64,000 nucleotides of DNA from Mycobacterium aquaticum (GCF_002086485.1 NZ_MVHF01000035.1:1-64000), one strand, 5' to 3'. Shown: positions 1 to 8,615, counted from the stretch's first letter. Made by a program: numbers and translations. The notes: a model not told the origin generated them from the sequence alone.

Positions 1-843
1 CCTCCCCAGGCCCCGCCGCCCGGATACCCGGCGGCCCCGCCCCCGGCGGCGTCGACATCGCCCGACGCGCCGAAACCGCCGTCGTCGGCGGCATCGAAGA
101 TCAAGAACCTGCTGTCGGACCCGCTCTCGATCGTGCTGGTCGTGGTCATCGTGCTGGCCCTGGTCGCCGCCGGATTGCTGGGCGGCGAACTGTACGCCCG
201 CAAGCGTGCCGACAGCGTCGTCGCCGGTGTCGTGGCATGTGTCGTGCAGGACGACGCCAAGGCATCGTTCGACCCGCTGCCGCCGTTCCTGTGGCAGCAC
301 GCCACCGGGCACTACACGAACATCAACATCGAGACGGCAGGCAATCAGATCCGCGAGGCCAAGGGCATGAAGGTGGTGCTCGGCATCAAGGATGTGCGCA
401 TCCACGACACCGCCGATTCCAGCGGCACGGTCGGATCATTGACGGCCGACATCACGTGGTCGCTGGACGGCCTGAGGCAGACGGCCGCCAACATGGTCCA
501 GCTGCCGTTCATCGGCTCGGCCATCACCGATGTGTCGACGAATGCCTCCGCGGGCACCATCCAGCTCAAGAGCATGCTCGGCACCATCACCGCCAAGCCG
601 GTGGTGGCCAACAAGGGCATCGCCCTGCAGATCACCGAGTTGAACGCGATCGGGCTGTCGTGGCCGCGCGAGATGATCCAGCCGATCCTGGACAGCTTCA
701 CCAGCCAGCTGACCGACAACTACCCGATGGGTATCCACGCCGACAGCGTGCAGGTCACCGACAACGGGGTGAAGGCGCAGTACTCGACGCAGAACGCATC
801 GATGCCCAAGGCTTCCGAGGACCCGTGCTTCGCGAAGCTCTGA
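1..843 (+). CDS. DUF2993-type membrane-anchored protein, 5' end outside window
   Basis: The frame is open from base 1, so the true start lies upstream; the GTG at 133 falls inside the membrane segment and is not a credible start. The visible part begins with about 40 Pro/Ala-rich residues, then one hydrophobic helix (about residues 43-62), then a globular exported domain of the LmeA-like DUF2993 type. In M. tuberculosis a membrane protein of this architecture (Rv0479c) also neighbours deoC. A role at the envelope, such as lipid binding, is inferred from the family; no catalytic motif is visible. It converges on deoC with a 4-base gap. Confidence 0.75.
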   Translation, partial: PPQAPPPGYPAAPPPAASTSPDAPKPPSSAASKIKNLLSDPLSIVLVVVIVLALVAAGLLGGELYARKRADSVVAGVVACVVQDDAKASFDPLPPFLWQHATGHYTNINIETAGNQIREAKGMKVVLGIKDVRIHDTADSSGTVGSLTADITWSLDGLRQTAANMVQLPFIGSAITDVSTNASAGTIQLKSMLGTITAKPVVANKGIALQITELNAIGLSWPREMIQPILDSFTSQLTDNYPMGIHADSVQVTDNGVKAQYSTQNASMPKASEDPCFAKL

Positions 844-847
844 GCAG

Positions 848-1525
848 CTAGGTCAGGGCGTCGAGCACGGCGCGGGTGCCGGACAGGCCCAGCCTGGTGG
901 CGCCGGCGTCGAGCATCGCGACGGCCTGCTGCGCGGTGCGGATACCGCCGCTGGCCTTGACCCCGAGGCGCCCGCCGACCGCGCCTGCCATCAGTTCGAC
1001 CGCCCGCACCGAGGCCCCGCCGCTGGGGTGAAACCCGGTGGAGGTCTTGACGAAATCGGCTCCGGAGTCCTCGCTGACGCGGCACACGTCGAGCAGCAGC
1101 CCCTCGCCGGAGCATTCGAGCAACGCCGCGGACTCGACGATCACCTTCAGCGTCGCCGCAGGGATGGCGGAGCGGACGGCCGCGACGTCGGCGGCGACCG
1201 CGTCGAGCTCACCTGCCAGCGCCGCCCCGACGTCGATCACCATGTCGACCTCGGCGGCGCCCGCCTCGGCCGCCAGGGCCGCCTCGTCAGCCTTGACCAC
1301 CGAGAGGTGTTTGCCCGACGGGAACCCGGCCACGGTGGCCACGGCCAGGCCGTGCGGGCAGGCGGCCCGGGCAACCGGCACGAAGGTCGGCGAGACGCAC
1401 ACCGCGAACACCCCCAGCTCGGCAGCGTCGGCCACCAGCGCCGCCACATCAGCTGCGGTGGCCTCGGGTTTGAGCAGGGTGTGATCGACTAGCGCGGCCA
1501 CCTGGGCGCGGGTGTAGTCGGACAT
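848..1525 (-). CDS. deoC: Deoxyribose-phosphate aldolase
   Basis: Cytosolic class I aldolase that splits 2-deoxyribose 5-phosphate into glyceraldehyde 3-phosphate and acetaldehyde during deoxynucleoside salvage. The 225-residue length matches the family. The Schiff-base lysine is K160 in the VKTSTGF motif, the second catalytic lysine is K190 in GVKASGG, and D94 lies in EVDMVID. The ATG overlaps the stop codon of the upstream DUF2599 gene by one base (TGATG), so the two are probably co-transcribed. The order DUF2516 - DUF2599 - deoC is the same as M. tuberculosis Rv0476-Rv0478. Confidence 0.95.
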   Translation of the reverse strand: MSDYTRAQVAALVDHTLLKPEATAADVAALVADAAELGVFAVCVSPTFVPVARAACPHGLAVATVAGFPSGKHLSVVKADEAALAAEAGAAEVDMVIDVGAALAGELDAVAADVAAVRSAIPAATLKVIVESAALLECSGEGLLLDVCRVSEDSGADFVKTSTGFHPSGGASVRAVELMAGAVGGRLGVKASGGIRTAQQAVAMLDAGATRLGLSGTRAVLDALT

Positions 1526-1950
1526 CAGAACGGTTCCTCCGTACCGCCGGGATTACACCGGGTCGCCACCATCTGGTCAGGCGAGACCTGCGGACGCCAC
1601 GGCTCCAGGTTCCAGCTGGTCTTACCGGGCTCGACGAGCTCGGCGAACGTCCAGTGACACAGGAATTGTTCGCGCATACCGGGCAGGTCGGCGTCCGGCG
1701 ACAGGGTCAGCACCTCGGCCCATGCCTCGTCGGCCTGCGCGGTGGTGCCGGGTTGCGCGGCCAGCCGGCGCGCGACGTCGGTGGGATAGACCCGAAGGCT
1801 CGACAGGTCACCCCATTTGGCCCATTCCACGTGGTCGACGTACGGGTGCGGCGGGCCGGGGTCAGGCTCGGCGCCGGCCACCGGCGCGATGGCCAGCAGC
1901 CCGGACAGGGCCAGGCCGGCCGCACCGAGTGCGGCCTTCGGTGAGCGCAT
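1525..1950 (-). CDS. Secreted DUF2599-family protein
   Basis: The ATG at 1950 is chosen because it starts a clear Sec signal peptide: MRSPKAA, a hydrophobic core, and an AGA-type cleavage site near residue 27. The frame extends upstream to 1998, but that would bury the signal peptide. The mature protein is about 115 residues with a conserved VEWAKWGDLSSL segment and two cysteines, consistent with the Rv0477 family (DUF2599). Function is unknown. It ends in a one-base overlap with deoC and starts 4 bases after the DUF2516 gene. Confidence 0.8.
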   Translation of the reverse strand: MRSPKAALGAAGLALSGLLAIAPVAGAEPDPGPPHPYVDHVEWAKWGDLSSLRVYPTDVARRLAAQPGTTAQADEAWAEVLTLSPDADLPGMREQFLCHWTFAELVEPGKTSWNLEPWRPQVSPDQMVATRCNPGGTEEPF

Positions 1951-1954
1951 CGAC

Positions 1955-2239
1955 CTACCGGGACTTTCCTTGGATCTCAAGCAGTTTGGGGCGCACATCG
2001 ACCAGGTACACGCCGGTGGCGCAGGCCGAGATGGCGGCCCCGAAGGCGTCGCGCATCAACAGTTCGAGGAGTAGTCCCACTCCGAGGATGGCCAGCCAGA
2101 CGGGCTTGGTGAGCTTGCCCGTGGCTGTGTAGGCGTCGGGCCGCTGGATGGCCGCGTGCACGAAGGCGTAGACACCGACGACGAACACCGCGACGACGAT
2201 GACAGCAACAATGACGCCCGCAAGGTTGGCAAGTATCAC
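1955..2239 (-). CDS. DUF2516 small membrane protein
   Basis: Ninety-four residues with two or three hydrophobic segments (about residues 4-28 and 48-75) and a short basic C-terminus. It resembles mycobacterial Rv0476, which occupies the same place between hbhA and the DUF2599 gene. The start is GTG. No catalytic motif is visible and function is unknown. Downstream spacing of 4 bases suggests one transcript with the DUF2599 gene and deoC. Confidence 0.8.
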   Translation of the reverse strand: MILANLAGVIVAVIVVAVFVVGVYAFVHAAIQRPDAYTATGKLTKPVWLAILGVGLLLELLMRDAFGAAISACATGVYLVDVRPKLLEIQGKSR

Positions 2240-2317
2240 CTCACCACCCTATGCGGGCGTCATCGTCAGTGCGAACGACCCGGCCCCGAATCATGCGGTT
2301 GCCGCGTCGGAACCGAA

Positions 2318-2950
2318 TTACTTCTGGGTGACCTTCTTGGCCGGGGTGGCGGTCTTCTTGGCGGCCGGGGTGGCCGGAGCAGCCTTCTTGGCGGCCGGGG
2401 TGGCCGGGGCAGCCTTCTTGGCCGGGGCGGCCTTCTTGGCGGGGGCGGCCTTCTCGGCCTTCTTCGGCAGTTCGACGCCGACGAGCTTGGCGGCACGCTC
2501 ACCGACGGCGCGGGTCTGCGACGCCACGGTGCCCAGCGCTTCCTGGGTCAGCTCGGTGACCTGGTCGGTGTATCCCTCGACACGGCTGGCGGCCTCTTCG
2601 ATGGCCGGCTGGTTGCGCAGGCGCTCCAGGGCGGCCTCGCCACGCTCGACGAGCTTGTTGTAGGTCGCGGTGGCCTGATCGGCGTAGCCTTCGGCAGCCT
2701 TGCGCAGTTCCTCGGAGGTGAACTTCTCGCGGAGCTCGCCGAACTGGCCCGGCAGGTCTTCCTGCAGCTTGTTCAGGCGGGCACGGCTCTCCTCGACCCG
2801 GGTGTTGGCGTCGGTGCGGGCCTCTTCGGCACGCTCACGCAGGCTCGCGATGATCTCGTTCACGGTGGCCAGGGCCAGATCGGCGGCGCCGACGGCGGCG
2901 AACAGGGGGGCCTTGAGATCCTCGACGTTGGGCTGGTTCTTCTCGGTCAT
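2318..2950 (-). CDS. hbhA: Heparin-binding haemagglutinin HbhA
   Basis: Surface adhesin of 210 residues that in mycobacteria binds heparan sulfate and aggregates cells. The N-terminus (MTEKNQPN) is followed by a long Glu/Arg-rich coiled coil (about residues 25-150), and the last 50 residues form the Lys/Ala/Pro-rich tail with repeated AKKAAPA and ATPAAKKA units, the heparin-binding and methylated region in M. tuberculosis. ATG at 2950 is chosen; the frame stays open upstream to 3361 only through the antisense of the XRE gene. It lies 13 bases downstream of that regulator, so co-transcription is likely. Confidence 0.95.
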   Translation of the reverse strand: MTEKNQPNVEDLKAPLFAAVGAADLALATVNEIIASLRERAEEARTDANTRVEESRARLNKLQEDLPGQFGELREKFTSEELRKAAEGYADQATATYNKLVERGEAALERLRNQPAIEEAASRVEGYTDQVTELTQEALGTVASQTRAVGERAAKLVGVELPKKAEKAAPAKKAAPAKKAAPATPAAKKAAPATPAAKKTATPAKKVTQK

Positions 2951-2963
2951 GTCGAATTTCCTT

Positions 2964-3437
2964 TCAGATGCTTGCAGTTGATGACGGGGGTGTTTGCGGT
3001 GTTTCGGGAGGCGTTTCCGGCACTGATTCCTGCGATGCCGGAGCCGGCGCAGCCTCTGCCGTGTCTTCGCTGCCCTCGTTCTGCTGACAGAAAGACGTGT
3101 ATATGTCGAGCAGCACCTGCTTCTGCCGCTCGGTGATCGCGGTGTCGCCGACGATTGCGTCGCGGACCCGGTTGCCCTCGGTGGGTTCGAGGATCCCGGC
3201 CCGCAGGTAGAGCACCTCGGCAGAAACCCGCAATGCCTTGGCGATCTCCTTGAGCACATCCGCTGAAGGTTTGCGCAGTCCCCGCTCGATCTGGCTGAGG
3301 TAGGGATTGCTGACGCCGGCCTTCTCGGCGAGTTGCCGCACGGACACCTGAGCCGCTTCACGCTGGCTGCGAATGAAGCTGCCGATGTCCGAAGCCGCGT
3401 TGCTCACCACGGCTGCAAGATTCTCGTCCTGCGACAT
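2964..3437 (-). CDS. XRE-family transcriptional regulator upstream of hbhA
   Basis: A protein of 157 residues with a helix-turn-helix of the XRE/Cro type at about residues 24-80 (RQLAEKAGVSNPYLSQIERG) and an acidic, Pro/Glu-rich C-terminal tail. ATG at 3437 (MSQDENLA) is chosen because it matches the Rv0474 start and leaves room for a promoter; the frame is open to 3509 but would run through the putative operator. It is followed at 13 bases by hbhA, so it probably controls itself and hbhA, which is inferred from position only. Confidence 0.88.
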   Translation of the reverse strand: MSQDENLAAVVSNAASDIGSFIRSQREAAQVSVRQLAEKAGVSNPYLSQIERGLRKPSADVLKEIAKALRVSAEVLYLRAGILEPTEGNRVRDAIVGDTAITERQKQVLLDIYTSFCQQNEGSEDTAEAAPAPASQESVPETPPETPQTPPSSTASI

Positions 3438-3490
3438 GTTGAGCCTCGTTCCGTTGGGCTTGCGCTGACAAAACCCACGGTACGACCTAG

Positions 3491-3522
3491 TGCTAACAAT
3501 TGCAAGCACCTGCTAGCGCAGG
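3491..3522. promoter_or_regulatory. Two adjacent palindromes upstream of the XRE regulator
   Basis: TGCTAACAATTGCAAGCA at 3491-3508 is a near-perfect inverted repeat centred on CAATTG. It is followed by the perfect 14-bp palindrome CCTGCTAGCGCAGG at 3509-3522, which abuts the stop codon of the DUF445 gene. The first lies about 54 bases upstream of the XRE start codon, a sensible place for an autoregulatory operator. The second may be an operator half or a small hairpin. Function is inferred. Confidence 0.4.
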
Positions 3523-4872
3523 TCAGAACAGTAGTTGACCGATCGTGTAGATGATCAGGCCTGCCAGCGCACCTACCACGGTGCCATTGATCCGGATGAA
3601 TTGCAGGTCACGGCCCACATGGAGCTCGATCCTGCGGCTCGCCTCGTCGGCATCCCAGCGCTCCACGGTCTCCGTGATGATCGCTGTGATCTCCGTCCCA
3701 TACTCGGTGACCAGGTGTTTTGCGGCCCGCACGATCCAGTTGTCGACCTTGTCGCGCAGTTCGGCGTCGTCGCGCAGCGACTCCCCGATGCGCATCACCG
3801 AATCCGCGATCCGGGTCCGCAGCACCGACGACGGATCGTCGACCGACTCGCCGATGATGCGTTTGGCCGCACTCCACGCGGTCTCGGCGGCGCGCGCCAC
3901 CTCGTCGCGGGCCATGATCTGCTCTTTGACGTTCTCGGCGCGCTGGATCGTGGCGTCGTCGTTCTGCAGATCGTCGGCGAACTCGAACATGAAGCGGGTG
4001 GCCGACCGGCGCAGCTCATGGTCGGGATTGCGGCGCACCTTGTCGGTGAAATCCATCAGCTCCCGATGGATCCGGTCGCCGACCAGGTGGTCGACCCACC
4101 TCGGCGACCAGGTCGGAGAGTCACGTTCGATCACCCGCTCGATGACTTCACCTGCGTTGAGCGACCACTGGAAGGCCCGGTCACACAGCAGCTGGATCAG
4201 CGCCTCTTGCCGGCCCTCGGCCAGCAGCGTGGCCAGCACCCGCCCGATCGGCGGGCCCCACTTGGGCTCGGCGATGCGCTTGACGATCATCCGGTCCAGC
4301 ACGTGCTGCACGTCTTCGTCGCGCAGCAACTCCACCCCGACCCGCAGCACGGTCGCACTCTCCGAGGCAACCCGCTCGGCATGGGAGCGGTCGCTGAGCC
4401 ATTTGCCGATCCGGCCTGCCACCTGCGCGTCGCGCACCTTGGTCTCGATGACCTGCGGCGACATGAAGTTCTCCCGCACAAACGTGCCGAGCCCTTCACC
4501 GAGCTGGTCCTTCTTGCGCTTGATGATCGCGGTGTGCGGGATCGGGATGCCCAGCGGATGCCGGAACAGGGCCGTGACGGCAAACCAGTCGGCCAGCGCG
4601 CCCACCATGCCCGCCTCGGCCGCCGCGCGCACATAGCCGACCCAGGGTGGCGCCGCGACGCCGTGCGACTCTGCCCAGGTGCACACCAGATAGACCGCGG
4701 TGGCGCCCAGCAGGAAACCGAGCGCGACAGCCTTCATCCGCCGCAAACCCCGGCGGCGCTCGGCATCGGCCGTCGGATCGGCACCGGCCAGTGTCTCGGC
4801 GAAACTCGCTCGCGGAGCAGGAAGCGCACGCAAACCTGCTTCGGATCTATGTGCCACGCCTCCATCATCCAC
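3523..4872 (-). CDS. DUF445 family membrane protein
   Basis: A protein of 449 residues with one or two hydrophobic segments near residues 45-70 and 85-105, a long charged helical middle, and a final hydrophobic C-terminus ending in IGQLLF. This layout is that of the DUF445 family (YjiN-like; Rv0473 in M. tuberculosis). Function is unknown, though the helical region with membrane anchors at both ends suggests a structural envelope role. It is divergent from the TetR gene at 4964. Confidence 0.85.
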   Translation of the reverse strand: MDDGGVAHRSEAGLRALPAPRASFAETLAGADPTADAERRRGLRRMKAVALGFLLGATAVYLVCTWAESHGVAAPPWVGYVRAAAEAGMVGALADWFAVTALFRHPLGIPIPHTAIIKRKKDQLGEGLGTFVRENFMSPQVIETKVRDAQVAGRIGKWLSDRSHAERVASESATVLRVGVELLRDEDVQHVLDRMIVKRIAEPKWGPPIGRVLATLLAEGRQEALIQLLCDRAFQWSLNAGEVIERVIERDSPTWSPRWVDHLVGDRIHRELMDFTDKVRRNPDHELRRSATRFMFEFADDLQNDDATIQRAENVKEQIMARDEVARAAETAWSAAKRIIGESVDDPSSVLRTRIADSVMRIGESLRDDAELRDKVDNWIVRAAKHLVTEYGTEITAIITETVERWDADEASRRIELHVGRDLQFIRINGTVVGALAGLIIYTIGQLLF

Positions 4873-4963
4873 AAAGGCATGCCCGAGGGCTCGGTCCCAC
4901 GGGCCGCCGGGGGTTGTTTCGCCGTACTATCAAGTGGAACTAGGGAATGGGATTACCGCGACA

Positions 4964-5656
4964 GTGGCACAGCAGACTCCGCCGGCGACGGTGAAGACCG
5001 ATGGGCGAAAGCGGCGCTGGCACCAACACAAGGTGGAGCGACGCAATGAGCTGGTAGACGGCACCCTCGAGGCCATCCGCCGGCTCGGCAGCAACGTCAG
5101 CATGGACGAGATCGCGGCGGAAATCGGTGTCTCGAAGACCGTGCTCTACCGCTATTTCGTCGACAAGAACGACCTGACCACCGCGGTGATGATGCGGTTC
5201 GCGCAGACCACGCTGATCCCCAACATGGCCGCGGCCCTGACGTCCAACCTCGACGGCTTCGACCTCACCCGCGAGATCATCAAGGTCTACGTCGAGACGG
5301 TGGCCGCCGAACCCGAGCCCTACCAGTTCGTCATGACGAGCAACTCGGCGAGCAAGAGCAAGGCGGTCGCCGATTCCGAGCAGATCATCGCGCGCATGCT
5401 CGCGGTGATGCTGCGCCGACGCATGGCCGACGTGGGGATGGACACCGGTGGCGCCGAGGCGTGGGCATTCCACACCGTCGGCGGCGTCCAGCTGGCCACC
5501 CACTCGTGGATGTCGAACCCGCGGATGACCTCCGACGAGCTCATCGATTACCTGACGATGCTGTCGTGGAACGCGCTGTGCGGCATCGTCGAGGTCGGCG
5601 GTTCGCTGGAGAAATTCAACTCGCAGCCGCATCCTTCCCCGGTATTGCCGCCGTAG
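4964..5656 (+). CDS. TetR-family regulator
   Basis: GTG at 4964 (VAQQTPPATV) is chosen; the longer frame from 4700 runs through the antisense of the DUF445 gene. The 230-residue product has the TetR helix-turn-helix at about residues 35-75 (SMDEIAAEIGVSKTVLYRYF) and a ligand-binding domain with no obvious relative. It matches the Rv0472c position. The divergent arrangement with the DUF445 gene, about 90 bases apart, makes that gene a likely target. Confidence 0.88.
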   Translation: MAQQTPPATVKTDGRKRRWHQHKVERRNELVDGTLEAIRRLGSNVSMDEIAAEIGVSKTVLYRYFVDKNDLTTAVMMRFAQTTLIPNMAAALTSNLDGFDLTREIIKVYVETVAAEPEPYQFVMTSNSASKSKAVADSEQIIARMLAVMLRRRMADVGMDTGGAEAWAFHTVGGVQLATHSWMSNPRMTSDELIDYLTMLSWNALCGIVEVGGSLEKFNSQPHPSPVLPP

Positions 5657-5673
5657 CTGCTTGACTAGGCCGC

Positions 5674-6552
5674 GTGAGCACCAGCGACAAGACCGATGAC
5701 GATCTGCCGGCGCAGTGGAGCCACGAGCCGCACCACCACCTGGAGTTCCGTGCCGGCGACAAGGTCGTCGACATCGACCCCGACGCCACACCGGGATTCA
5801 CGGGTTCCAAGCGCGACGCCCCCGAGCTTCAGGCCGAACGCAACACCCGGTTCGCGGGCCTGCAGGAGATGCTGTACGCGGGCAGCCGGGCCGGCGACAC
5901 CCGATCCCTGCTTCTGGTGTTGCAGGGCATGGACACCGCGGGCAAGGGTGGAATCGTCAAACATGTTGTGGGAGCCGGTAATCCGCAGGGCATCAGGTAT
6001 GCCAGCTTCGGCAAGCCGACCGAGGAGGAGCTGGCGCACCACTATCTGTGGCGGATCCGTAAGGCGCTGCCGCCGGCCGGGCACATCGGCGTCTTCGACC
6101 GATCGCACTACGAAGACGTGCTGATCGTCCGCGTGCACAACCTGGTGCCTCCGGACGTCTGGGAAGCCCGCTACGACGAGATCAACGCGTTCGAGAAAGA
6201 GCTGGTCGACTCCGGCACCAAGATCGTCAAAGTCGCGATGTTCGTCTCACTCGACGAGCAGAAGCGGCGGCTGGCCGAACGCTTGGACCGCCCCGACAAA
6301 TTCTGGAAGTACAACCCGGGCGACATCGACGAACGCCTGCTGTGGCCGCAGTACCAAGAGGCCTACCAGGCAATGCTGGATCGGACCTCGACCGACTACG
6401 CGCCATGGCACATCGTGCCCTGCAACCGCAAGTGGTACAGCCGCTTGGCCATCCTCGAGCTGCTCATCGAGGCTCTCAAGGAGTTCGACTTATCCTGGCC
6501 GCCAGCCGATTTCGATGTCGAAGCGGAGAAGCGCAGGCTCGCTTCGGCCTAG
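5674..6552 (+). CDS. PPK2-family polyphosphate:nucleotide phosphotransferase
   Basis: Transfers phosphate between polyphosphate and a nucleotide in the cytosol. The 292-residue product has the PPK2 Walker A motif GMDTAGKGG (residues 85-93), the Walker B-like FDRSHYEDV (141-149), and the long lid region that follows. Length and motifs fit the smaller PPK2-related class (TIGR03709-like) rather than the Rv3232c type found at 39857. Start is GTG, 17 bases after the TetR gene, so the two may be co-transcribed. Whether it phosphorylates AMP or ADP cannot be read from the sequence. Confidence 0.9.
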   Translation: MSTSDKTDDDLPAQWSHEPHHHLEFRAGDKVVDIDPDATPGFTGSKRDAPELQAERNTRFAGLQEMLYAGSRAGDTRSLLLVLQGMDTAGKGGIVKHVVGAGNPQGIRYASFGKPTEEELAHHYLWRIRKALPPAGHIGVFDRSHYEDVLIVRVHNLVPPDVWEARYDEINAFEKELVDSGTKIVKVAMFVSLDEQKRRLAERLDRPDKFWKYNPGDIDERLLWPQYQEAYQAMLDRTSTDYAPWHIVPCNRKWYSRLAILELLIEALKEFDLSWPPADFDVEAEKRRLASA

Positions 6553-6562
6553 CCAAATGCGC

Positions 6563-6619
6563 CGACACTACGGTTTTTGGCGCGAAATCCGTGAAATCGC
6601 GCCAAAAACCGTAGTGTCG
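6563..6619. repeat. Palindromic element, copy A
   Basis: A perfect 23-bp inverted repeat (arms 6563-6585 and 6597-6619, beginning CGACACTACGG) surrounds an 11-base loop AATCCGTGAAA. It lies in the 125-bp gap between the PPK2 gene and the DUF559 gene, close after the PPK2 stop. Two related copies occur at 7526-7584 and 13694-13750. There is no T-run, so it is not a typical intrinsic terminator. The perfect arms suggest recent copying or strong constraint. Confidence 0.85.
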
Positions 6620-6677
6620 CCGAAGTGGAACCGGGTGTCCGCCCGCTGCGTCGAATATCGGTGTGGGGGACATCATC

Positions 6678-7520
6678 ATGGCGACCGAGGCACTCGCCGT
6701 CGGGGCCGTCAGCAGGTATGCGCTTCAGACCAGGTACCGCAAGCTTCACCAAAACGTCTATGTACCTGTGGATTTCACGCTCGATGCGCCGTCAAGGGCC
6801 GTTGCCGCATGGTTGTGGTCTGGCCGCAGCGCAACCCTGGCCGGATATTCCGCGGCAGCAGTCCTCGGCAGCAAGTGGCTCCCCGACGACGCACCCGCCG
6901 AGCTTGCTCGCATCCGGCACCCGTCGCCACCGGGCATCCTGATCCACACCGGTGCAATCGCTGACGACGAGGTCGATGTCGTCGACGGCATGACCTGCAC
7001 CAGCGTCGCCCGCACGTGCTACGACATCGGGCGCCGCCGACCACTCGACACCGCGATCATCCAGATCGATGCACTGCTCAACGTGACCAACGTGGGGGTG
7101 GTGCGCGTCAGGAGCGTCGCCGAGCGCTATCCGGGCGCCCGTGGCATCCGACGGTTGCGCAGCGCACTCGATCTGGCCGACCCCGGCGCCGAATCCCCGC
7201 AAGAAACCCGGCTGCGTCTATTGCTGGTCCGCGGCGGAGTCCCGCGTCCCGTCACTCAGATCCCCGTGGCAGACGAGCGGGGACGGGTGCGCCGGCGGAT
7301 CGATATGGGCTGGCCGCAGTGGAAGGTCGGCGTCGAGTACGACGGAGAACAGCACTGGACGAACCCCGAGGACCATGAGAACGACATCGTCCGGTTGGAA
7401 TTTCTGGCCTCCCGCCGCTGGACGATCGTCCGGGTGAGCGCCCGGCAACTCCGATACCGAGGACCCGAGATCATCGCCCGCACCTGGGCTGCGCTGTATC
7501 GCGCGGGGTACCCCCGCTAA
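6678..7520 (+). CDS. DUF559 endonuclease-like protein
   Basis: A protein of 280 residues. ATG at 6678 is preferred over GTG at 6663 because it has a GGGGGA ribosome site 7 bases upstream. The N-terminal third resembles the winged-helix region of AbiEi-like antitoxin proteins (YALQTRYRKLHQNVYVP). The C-terminal third has a Vsr/DUF559-type fold with the candidate PD-(D/E)XK residues in RIDMGWP, VGVEYDGEQH and a final IVRVSARQL strand. Such proteins are common in actinobacterial genomes, but their function is not established. The gene is bracketed by palindromic copies A and B and sits where M. tuberculosis has none, suggesting insertion. Confidence 0.75.
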   Translation: MATEALAVGAVSRYALQTRYRKLHQNVYVPVDFTLDAPSRAVAAWLWSGRSATLAGYSAAAVLGSKWLPDDAPAELARIRHPSPPGILIHTGAIADDEVDVVDGMTCTSVARTCYDIGRRRPLDTAIIQIDALLNVTNVGVVRVRSVAERYPGARGIRRLRSALDLADPGAESPQETRLRLLLVRGGVPRPVTQIPVADERGRVRRRIDMGWPQWKVGVEYDGEQHWTNPEDHENDIVRLEFLASRRWTIVRVSARQLRYRGPEIIARTWAALYRAGYPR

Positions 7521-7525
7521 ACGCA

Positions 7526-7584
7526 CCGAGGATACGGTTTATGGCGCGAAATCCGAGAAATCGCGCCAAGAACCGTAGCCTCGG
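7526..7584. repeat. Palindromic element, copy B
   Basis: Arms 7526-7549 and 7561-7584 (beginning CCGAGGATACGG) match at 21 of 24 positions around an 11-base loop AATCCGAGAAA, almost identical to the loop of copy A. It lies between the stops of the convergent DUF559 and umaA genes, so it could also act as a bidirectional transcript end. There is no T-run. Confidence 0.8.
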
Positions 7585-7596
7585 CGAAGAAGAGAA

Positions 7597-8472
7597 CTAC
7601 TTGACGAGCGTGAACTGCCCGATGTTGGTGATGCCACGACGGAAGAAGTCGGCGCAACCGGTCAGGTACTTCATGTACCGGTCGTAGACCTCCTGGCCCT
7701 GCATGGCGATGGCCTCGTCCTTGGCTGCTTCCAGGTTCGCCGCCCACATGTCCAGCGTGCGCGCGTAGTGCGGCCGCAGCAGGTGGGTGCGCTCCAGCTT
7801 GAAGCCCGAGTCGTCGGCAAGCTTCTCGATGTCCTCGACCGCAGGCAGCTGCCCACCGGGGAAGATCTCCTCGCCGATGAACTTCATGAACTTCAGGTCG
7901 CTGATCGTGAGCTTGATGCCGTTCTCACGGAAGAACTGCTGGGTGTGCGCCAGGATCGTGTGCAGCAGCATCCGGCCGCCGTTCTCCGGCAGGATGCTGT
8001 AGGCGCGCTCGAAGAAGATCGGGTAACGCTCGGCCTTGAAGGCCTCGAACGCGCCGATCGAGACGATGCGGTCGACGGGCTCGTCGAACTCTTCCCAACC
8101 CTGCAGCCGGATGTCGACGGTGCGGTTGGTGTCGATCTTGGCCAGCCGCTCGCGGGCCCACTCCGACTGCGCCTTGCTCAACGTGATACCAATTACGTTG
8201 ACGTCAAATTTGGTGACGGCGCGCTCCAGCGCACCGCCCCAGCCGCAGCCGATATCGAGGAGGGTCATGCCCGGCTTCAGATCGAGCTTGCCGAGTGCGA
8301 GGTCGAACTTGGCGTTCTGCGACTCATCGAGTGTCATGTCCTCGCGCTCGTAATAACCGCAGGTGTAACCCATGGTCGGCCCGAGCCAGAGGGCGAAGAA
8401 CTCGTTGGAGATGTCGTAGATCGACTGCGACTCCTCGTAGTACGGAGCGAGATCGGAATCGGCTTGTGACAT
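7597..8472 (-). CDS. umaA: Mycolic acid methyltransferase UmaA
   Basis: SAM-dependent methyltransferase of the cyclopropane-fatty-acid synthase family, which modifies mycolic acid precursors carried on ACP. The 291-residue sequence is collinear with Rv0469 (UmaA): YEESQSIYDISNEFF at the N-terminus, SAM motif LLDIGCGWGG (71-80), then GITLSKAQ, RIVSIGAFEAF and FPGGQLP. It lies upstream of fadB2 as in M. tuberculosis, where pcaA is also adjacent but is absent here. It reads away from fadB2 with a 143-bp gap. Confidence 0.9.
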   Translation of the reverse strand: MSQADSDLAPYYEESQSIYDISNEFFALWLGPTMGYTCGYYEREDMTLDESQNAKFDLALGKLDLKPGMTLLDIGCGWGGALERAVTKFDVNVIGITLSKAQSEWARERLAKIDTNRTVDIRLQGWEEFDEPVDRIVSIGAFEAFKAERYPIFFERAYSILPENGGRMLLHTILAHTQQFFRENGIKLTISDLKFMKFIGEEIFPGGQLPAVEDIEKLADDSGFKLERTHLLRPHYARTLDMWAANLEAAKDEAIAMQGQEVYDRYMKYLTGCADFFRRGITNIGQFTLVK

Positions 8473-8615
8473 GCGACGGTAACCCTTTACGTTTCTCTGC
8501 TGACAAGTAACCGGCCCAGCCGGCGCGTGGCGCCGCGCGGACTCAAAACCGAGCCAGCAGGCCCTACTGAAGGTAGGGTAGCTAAGCGCGGCCTTGAGTG
8601 CCAGCGCGGGTCCGT

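Noticed and set aside
2951..3361. N-terminal extension of HbhA
   Set aside because: It overlaps the XRE gene on the same strand and lacks the conserved MTEKNQ start.
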